Shown here in pieces: positions 4,124 to 8,608 of a DNA stretch of 8,608 nt. The stretch covers positions 1-8,608 of the forward strand of contig DSBP01000169.1 of NCBI GenBank assembly GCA_011049465.1, given 5' to 3'. Position numbers and translations under genes: made by a program. The DNA is from a bacterium. GTDB taxonomy: Bacteria > Oederibacteriota > PGYV01 > DSBP01. Position 1 is the stretch's first letter, and each line of letters begins with the position of its first letter. Below the pieces are notes generated by a model. It saw only the letters and a list, made by a program, of their open reading frames with translations, made no database searches and had not been told where the DNA came from.

Positions 4124-5107
4124 ATGGCAAAAAAGAGAGTGTCGCGAAGGGAAAAAAAACCCGAGCTTATGCCGCAGGCAGGCGGACAGGCGGTCATAGA
4201 GGGCGTTTTGATGCGGTCAAAGAGGTTTTATGCCGTGGCAGTGAGAACCCCCAAAGGGAAGATAATAATAAAAAAGGGCCCGGTGAAATCACAGGCCGAC
4301 AGGTTTAAATTTTTAAAGTGGCCGGTACTGCGCGGGTTCTGGGCGCTTGTGGAATCCATGGCTCTCGGGTTTAAAGGGCTTGATTACTCGGCAAGAATAT
4401 TCGAGGACGGCGAAAAGAAACCTGTGAAAAGAGGAAAAAAACGGGTTAAAATCTCAAAGGCAAAGCAGAAGGCAAAAGAGGATTTTGCCATGGCCATGAC
4501 GTATGTTGTCTCAATCGTGATTGCGATAGCCGTCTTTATTTATCTGCCTGTCCAGCTCACGAAACTTCTGGCAAAAGCCGCTCCGGCCCTTGATGAAAGC
4601 AGGACATTGTTTAATTCTTCCGTTGTAACAATGAAATTTATCTTCTTTTTCCTGTATGTCTGGGGAATATCTTTCATGGACGATGTTAAGAGGCTCTTTA
4701 TGTATCACGGGGCAGAGCACCGCGCCATTTACGCCTATGAGGACGGAAAATCAATCACAGTGAAGAACATGGAAAAATACAGGACAATGCACCCGAGATG
4801 CGGAACCGCCTTCATGTTTATCACAATCCTGGTCAGCGTGGTGGTATTTATTCTTCTTCTGCCGCCGCATTACAGCGTGCTTAAAAGGGTGCTTCTTGAG
4901 CTGCCCCTGATACCGCTTATAGCCGGGCTCTCTTACGAACTGCTCAAATACTCGGCACGGCACCAGAAAAACCCGCTTATGCGGCTCTTTATAGCGCCGG
5001 GAATGGCTTTTCAGCGCATCACGACAAAAGTGCCGGATAAAAAACAGATGCTGGTCGCGGCAGCCGCCTTAAACGCGGTTGTTGCCATGGAAAAAAAGAA
5101 GGCGTGA
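4124..5107 (+). CDS. DUF1385 family (YqhQ-like) integral membrane protein
   Basis: A 327-residue membrane protein of a widespread family of unknown biochemical activity, often found beside rpmE, prfA and prmC. The family motifs are GGQAVIEGVLMR (20-31), MYHGAEHRAIYAYE (193-206) and MHPRCGTAF (222-230); the conserved His, Glu and Cys residues could bind metal. About four hydrophobic segments are visible: 124-145, 167-186, 228-247 and 256-275. A Lys/Arg-rich N-terminus and the stretch 98-118 suggest cytoplasmic loops. The start is ATG 4124, with GGAGG (4114-4118) 5 bases upstream; the in-frame ATG at 4112 overlaps that ribosome site and is rejected. The gene follows the rpmE terminator, so it needs its own promoter or read-through; no clear promoter is visible. 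It ends 7 bases before prfA. Confidence 0.92.
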   Translation: MAKKRVSRREKKPELMPQAGGQAVIEGVLMRSKRFYAVAVRTPKGKIIIKKGPVKSQADRFKFLKWPVLRGFWALVESMALGFKGLDYSARIFEDGEKKPVKRGKKRVKISKAKQKAKEDFAMAMTYVVSIVIAIAVFIYLPVQLTKLLAKAAPALDESRTLFNSSVVTMKFIFFFLYVWGISFMDDVKRLFMYHGAEHRAIYAYEDGKSITVKNMEKYRTMHPRCGTAFMFITILVSVVVFILLLPPHYSVLKRVLLELPLIPLIAGLSYELLKYSARHQKNPLMRLFIAPGMAFQRITTKVPDKKQMLVAAAALNAVVAMEKKKA

Positions 5108-5114
5108 AACAGGA

Positions 5115-6182
5115 ATGAATGACAGGGTAAAGGGAATTCAGGCCCAATACGACAAGCTCACGGCCGAGCTTTCTGACCCGGCTGTCATGGCGGATAAGAA
5201 CCTGTTCCGCCAAAAGGCAAAGAAGCACGCGGAACTGAGGGAAATAGCCGAAAAAAACAGTGAGTACACCGCTCTTAAAGCCTCGCTCGCTGAGGCTGAA
5301 AAGATGGCGTCTGTCGAGCAGGATCCTGAGATGCGGGCGCTTGCGCAGGAAGAAGCGGCTGATATAGCCGGCAGGATGGATAAAATCGAGAAAATAATAG
5401 AAGAGCTGCTGATACCCAAAGAGCCAAATGACAGCAAAAACGCCATTGTGGAAATACGGGCAGGCACAGGCGGTGAGGAAGCCGCTCTTTTCGCGTCAAA
5501 TCTTTTCAAGCTTTACTTATTGTTTGCCGAGAGGCGGGGGCTGAAGATTGAAGTTGCCGACTCAAGCCCTACTGAGCTCGGAGGGTTCAAGGAAATAGTT
5601 TTTATAGCCTCGGGCAAAGACGCTTACGGGCTCATGCGGTATGAAAGCGGCACGCACAGGGTTCAGCGCGTGCCGGATACCGAGGCAAGCGGAAGAATAC
5701 ACACTTCGGCGGTTACTGTGGCTGTCATGCCTGAAAATGAGGCAGAAGAGTTCCGGCTGAATCCCGACGAGCTGAAAATTGAGGTGTGCCGCTCGTCAGG
5801 CGCCGGAGGCCAACACGTCAACAAAACAGAATCAGCGGTCAGGATAGTCCATTTGCCCACGGGCATTGAGGTCAGGTGCCAGGACGGCAGGTCGCAGATT
5901 AAAAACAAGGAAAAGGCATTGAGCATACTCTCCGCGAGGGTTAAGGAGAGGGCTGAAGGCGAGGAAAAGGAAAAGACAGACTCTGAAAGAAGGGCGCAGA
6001 TAGGGTCCGGAGACAGGTCAGAGAAGATACGCACTTATAATTACCCTCAAAACAGGGTGACGGACCACAGGATAGGTTATACGAGTTACAATCTTGAGGC
6101 TGTTATGTCGGGGGAACTCGACGAATTTGTAAGCAGGCTGGCTGATGCCGCCAAAAAAAAGCGGATGGAAGCCGCCCAATAA
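5115..6182 (+). CDS. prfA: Peptide chain release factor 1 (RF1)
   Basis: Recognises UAA and UAG stop codons and triggers peptide release. From ATG 5115 it has 355 residues, the normal RF1 length; an upstream in-frame ATG at 5079 lies inside the DUF1385 gene and would add 12 atypical residues. The helical N-terminal domain covers about 1-105. Domain 2 contains HRVQRVPDTEASGRIHTS (181-198), whose P-x-T at 187-189 marks RF1 rather than RF2 (SPF). The catalytic loop SGAGGQHVNKTES has GGQ at 231-233; Gln233 is the expected PrmC methylation target. The C-terminal GYTSYNLEAVMSGELDEF is typical. The ribosome site is weak (AGGA directly before the ATG), which suggests coupling to the DUF1385 gene 7 bases upstream. 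Confidence 0.97.
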   Translation: MNDRVKGIQAQYDKLTAELSDPAVMADKNLFRQKAKKHAELREIAEKNSEYTALKASLAEAEKMASVEQDPEMRALAQEEAADIAGRMDKIEKIIEELLIPKEPNDSKNAIVEIRAGTGGEEAALFASNLFKLYLLFAERRGLKIEVADSSPTELGGFKEIVFIASGKDAYGLMRYESGTHRVQRVPDTEASGRIHTSAVTVAVMPENEAEEFRLNPDELKIEVCRSSGAGGQHVNKTESAVRIVHLPTGIEVRCQDGRSQIKNKEKALSILSARVKERAEGEEKEKTDSERRAQIGSGDRSEKIRTYNYPQNRVTDHRIGYTSYNLEAVMSGELDEFVSRLADAAKKKRMEAAQ

Positions 6183-6203
6183 AAAAAAACAGGAGAACCG
6201 GCA

Positions 6204-7400
6204 TTGACGAGGGACATTGACAGGGAACTGTTTGACGCTGTTGAAAGAGGCGATTCCCGGAAGGTAAAGGAGCTCATAAACGCTTTTTTTATAAAAAAGC
6301 TTATAGGCAGAAAGCCTGATGTGAGCGCGATTGACGACAAAGAGGACACTCCGCTTATAATAGCCGCATATAAGGGGCACAGGGACATTGTTGAGCTTCT
6401 CTTAAAAGCAGGCGCCGGTGTTGATGAAACCGACAAATACGGCAACACTGTCCTTATTGAGGCGACGCGCATGGGCCACGCTGATATTGTGCGCGAGCTT
6501 ATACACCAGGGCGCGGATATTGACGCGAAAGACCGCGACGGGTACAACGCTTTTATGTACGCTGCCGCTTACGGACACATAGATGTTGTGCGCGAGATGA
6601 TAAAAGAGGGCGCGGATATAAATGCCGTGGACAAGGAAGGAAACAGCGCGCTTACTGAGGCAATGAGAAACGACAGGCTTGAGGTTTTTAAGGAGATAAT
6701 AAAAGGCGGGCCGGATCTTGAAAAACACGGGCTTACGCCGCTTCTCGCGGCTGTAATATGCGGGGATAATGAAAAGGCGGCTGAAATAATCAAAAATGAC
6801 CCCCGTCAGGCAGCTGCCCGCGATAATAACGGCGCGACAACGCTTTACTGGGCTGCTGCCTATGGAAACAGCGAGGCTGTAAAGATGCTCGTTGAGGAGG
6901 GGGTTGACCCTGACCTGATGGATATCGCGAGGAACACCGCTGTCCTGACATCTGTTACAAAAGGGTTTACCGGCATTCTGGAAATACTCCTCAGCGCGGG
7001 CGCTGATGTCAACTGCAGGGGAAAGCTCGGCACAACTCCTCTTATGGAAGCCTGCAGGATGGGGGACGTAGAGACAGTTAAAATACTTATGTGGGCGGGC
7101 GCTTTGGTAAATGAAAAAGACACGGCAGGCAGGACACCGCTGATGATAACAATGAACTGTTACAGCCTTGAGCAGAGGCATGTTGACATTATAAGGGAGC
7201 TTATTAAGGCAGGCGCGAACGTGAACACGGCTGATGAGGATAAAAACACCCCGCTCACCTGGGCAGCCAGGCTTGACTACATTGAAATTGCGGGTATTCT
7301 CCTTGAGGAAGGCGCTGACAGGGGCGCTAAAAACAACAGGGGTAAATCCGCTTATGATTATGCCAAAAGTGAAAAAATGAAATCCCTGCTCGCTCCTTAA
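6204..7400 (+). CDS. Ankyrin-repeat protein lying between prfA and prmC
   Basis: A 398-residue protein made almost entirely of ankyrin repeats, about 11-12 units of ~33 residues between a capping helix (5-28) and a degenerate C-cap (380-398). Clear units start near TPLIIAAYKGH (49), AFMYAAAYGHIDVV (116), TPLLAAVICGD (178), TTLYWAAAYGN (212), TPLMEACRMGD (278) and TPLTWAARLDY (349). One unit around 313-329 has a short insertion (NCYSLEQRH), and the fifth unit is shortened. There is no signal peptide, membrane segment or catalytic domain, so it is a cytoplasmic protein-binding scaffold of unknown partner. The start is TTG 6204 with AGGAG (6191-6195) 8 bases upstream. It lies 21 bases after prfA and 4 before prmC, so all three are almost certainly co-transcribed. 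Base composition resembles its neighbours. Confidence 0.9.
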   Translation: MTRDIDRELFDAVERGDSRKVKELINAFFIKKLIGRKPDVSAIDDKEDTPLIIAAYKGHRDIVELLLKAGAGVDETDKYGNTVLIEATRMGHADIVRELIHQGADIDAKDRDGYNAFMYAAAYGHIDVVREMIKEGADINAVDKEGNSALTEAMRNDRLEVFKEIIKGGPDLEKHGLTPLLAAVICGDNEKAAEIIKNDPRQAAARDNNGATTLYWAAAYGNSEAVKMLVEEGVDPDLMDIARNTAVLTSVTKGFTGILEILLSAGADVNCRGKLGTTPLMEACRMGDVETVKILMWAGALVNEKDTAGRTPLMITMNCYSLEQRHVDIIRELIKAGANVNTADEDKNTPLTWAARLDYIEIAGILLEEGADRGAKNNRGKSAYDYAKSEKMKSLLAP

Positions 7401-7404
7401 AAGC

Positions 7405-8286
7405 ATGAAGCCTTATGAGTTTGTAAAACTTTACGCCGCTCAAACAGGGAAGGGGAAAAAGGGGAAAAGCAGCCGGGCCGCAGAAGCTGTTCAGCTTTTA
7501 ATGTTCCGTTTAAAAACAACAAGGGAAAAACTCTATACTCGTTACAGGGAAGAGATGCCTGTCCCGGCTGAAAAAAGGCTTCGTGAAGATTTAAACCTGA
7601 GGTTAAAAGGCGCGCCGCTCCGGTATATTACAGGGGAGGAATGGTTTTTTGGAAGGGAATTTGCGGTAAAAAAAGGAGTGCTCATACCCAGGCAGGATAC
7701 TGAGGCATTGATAAGGGCGGCGAAGAGGGCGCTTGCGGGGGAAAAAAATGTAACCGCCGCTGATATGGGATGCGGGAGCGGAATAATCGGAATAACGCTG
7801 GTTCTTGAACTGCCGCAGATAACCCGTTTTGACTGCTGTGACATAAACAACGCGGCACTGGCGCTTACAAAACAAAATGCACGAAGGCTGGGCGCGGCAA
7901 AAAGAATCAGGGTGTTTAAGGGTGATATGGCGCGCAGGAGCGCTGTTCAGCGGCCGAAATACGGCCTGATAATCTCAAATCCGCCTTATGTGAGCCGGGC
8001 CTCATATTCAAAGCTTCAAAGAGAGGTGCTGCAGGAGCCTAAAAACGCGCTTTTCGCCCCTGAAAAGGGGTTTTATTATTACAGGATGCTCGCGGTTAAC
8101 AGCCGGTTTTGGCTGAAGCAGGGCGGAATTGTGATTGTCGAGGCAGGAAGCGGCATGGCTGCGGGAATAAAACGGATATTCGCGAAGAGCGGGTATAGGC
8201 ACATCTTTTCTGAGCATGATGCCGGAGGCAGGGAGAGGGCGGTTGTTTTTAAAGTTAAAGATTCCGGATTTGAAGTGATTATGTAG
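7405..8286 (+). CDS. prmC: Release factor glutamine N5-methyltransferase PrmC
   Basis: Transfers a methyl group from S-adenosylmethionine to the side-chain amide of the GGQ glutamine in RF1 and RF2, improving peptide release. It has 293 residues, the usual size. A helical N-terminal substrate-binding domain (1-75) is followed by PLRYITGEEWFFG (71-83) and VLIPRQDTE (92-100), then a Rossmann-fold methyltransferase. The cofactor-binding loop is DMGCGSGIIGI (120-130), Asp146 in CCDINN probably holds the ribose, and the catalytic NPPYV is at 192-196. Many family members have VLIPRPETE, so QDTE is a mild variant. The lysine-rich stretch 16-21 is slightly unusual. No ribosome site precedes ATG 7405, so it probably relies on coupling to the ankyrin gene ending 4 bases upstream. 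Its substrate gene prfA is in the same cluster. Confidence 0.95.
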   Translation: MKPYEFVKLYAAQTGKGKKGKSSRAAEAVQLLMFRLKTTREKLYTRYREEMPVPAEKRLREDLNLRLKGAPLRYITGEEWFFGREFAVKKGVLIPRQDTEALIRAAKRALAGEKNVTAADMGCGSGIIGITLVLELPQITRFDCCDINNAALALTKQNARRLGAAKRIRVFKGDMARRSAVQRPKYGLIISNPPYVSRASYSKLQREVLQEPKNALFAPEKGFYYYRMLAVNSRFWLKQGGIVIVEAGSGMAAGIKRIFAKSGYRHIFSEHDAGGRERAVVFKVKDSGFEVIM

Positions 8287-8287
8287 C

Positions 8288-8323
8288 CGCGGACTTCAGT
8301 CCGCGCAAAAGCGGATGTTTTTT
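8288..8323 (+). terminator. Terminator with alternative hairpins after prmC
   Basis: CGCGGAC-TTCA-GTCCGCG (8288-8305) forms a 7-bp hairpin right after the stop codon. The same GTCCGC (8299-8304) can instead pair with GCGGAT (8311-8316) around GCAAAA and is then followed directly by GTTTTTT, a classic intrinsic terminator. Two more T-runs follow (8331-8338, 8344-8350). CGCGGACTTCAGTCCGCG looks like a dispersed palindrome common in environmental genomes. Confidence 0.65.
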
Positions 8324-8350
8324 CAAATGGTTTTTTTTCGGGGTTTTTTT

Positions 8351-8608
8351 GTACTAAATATGAAATATAAAATATCAAATATAAAATTGCTCTACCCGAG
8401 GTGGGCCGGGGCAGGCAACGGAGAAATTTCGCCGATTTACATCGGCGGTGAGCCCGGCCAGCCGGAGACTCGTGAATGTGCGCGATTAGGCTTGCGCGGG
8501 TTTTAGGGCGTCTTGAATGCTGATGTGCTTGGATGTTTGGGATGGCGCTGAATAGCGCACAACACAGACGCGCCCTGAGTTCTCGACGAAATTTTCCACT
8601 GCCAGCCC
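8351..8608 (+). repeat. Large structured repeat, copy 2 (runs off window)
   Basis: Same orientation as copy 1 at a constant offset of 8209 bases, with no gaps across 215 core bases and about 17 mismatches. The A+T-rich front half (8358-8390) has diverged but GTACTAA keeps its place. The outer stem arms are 8408-8431 and 8587-8608, the last base being cut by the window edge. The hairpin 8545-8558 is GCGCT/AGCGC around GAAT, where copy 1 has GCGTT/AGCGC. Some pairs are kept through G-U changes (8449, 8511, 8548), while 8418 and 8562 break pairs present in copy 1. No protein is evident; the open frame through it is discussed among the rejected items. Confidence 0.8.

Noticed and set aside
5079..5114. 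Longer N-terminus for RF1 beginning at ATG 5079
   Set aside because: It lies wholly inside the DUF1385 coding end and adds residues unlike any RF1 N-terminus; ATG 5115 gives normal length.
6402..7406. Minus-strand 334-codon frame
   Set aside because: Antisense to the ankyrin gene; its repeated words are the reverse of the ankyrin repeats.

Overview
The window reads as chromosomal DNA of a deep-branching, Gram-negative-type bacterium. Codon use favours AGG/AGA for Arg and ATA for Ile, several starts have strong AGGAGG ribosome sites, and the gene order is rho - rpmE - DUF1385 - prfA - prmC. That order and the tandem PilZ proteins would suit groups such as Omnitrophota, Elusimicrobiota or Nitrospirota, but the sequence alone does not fix the phylum.

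Bases 1-700 are repeat-rich and hold no convincing protein gene. The first ~105 bases align in motif order and spacing with the 3' end of bacterial 23S rRNA, but are very A+T-rich and uncertain. Next comes a ~258-base repeat with a G+C-rich, highly self-complementary core (185-400). A second copy, same orientation and ~92% identical in the core, runs off the right end (8351-8608). Between the copies lie extra copies of a GTTGTACTAACTT module, a dispersed palindrome and a perfect 16-bp hairpin.

Bases 720-1153 hold a minus-strand two-gene cassette. A consensus promoter with an operator-like dyad drives a 63-residue XRE-type helix-turn-helix protein, whose stop overlaps (ATGA) the start of an unrecognised 64-residue protein.

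Bases 1389-2128 carry two tandem PilZ (cyclic-di-GMP receptor) proteins. They are followed by tRNA-Glu(CTC) with its own promoter, and then by rho with its own promoter and a ~93-base leader.

Bases 2528-8286 are a plus-strand information-processing cluster: transcription terminator Rho, ribosomal protein L31 closed by a strong intrinsic terminator, a DUF1385/YqhQ-like membrane protein, release factor RF1 (prfA), an ankyrin-repeat protein and PrmC. PrmC methylates the GGQ glutamine of RF1, so enzyme and substrate are encoded close together, with the ankyrin gene packed between them at gaps of 21 and 4 bases. Alternative hairpins and T-tracts end the cluster before the second copy of the large repeat.

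The least explained items are the structured repeat pair (candidate RNA or non-autonomous mobile element, with a possible ends-only derivative at 1288-1322), the XRE/64-residue cassette, and the ankyrin gene within the prfA-prmC pair.
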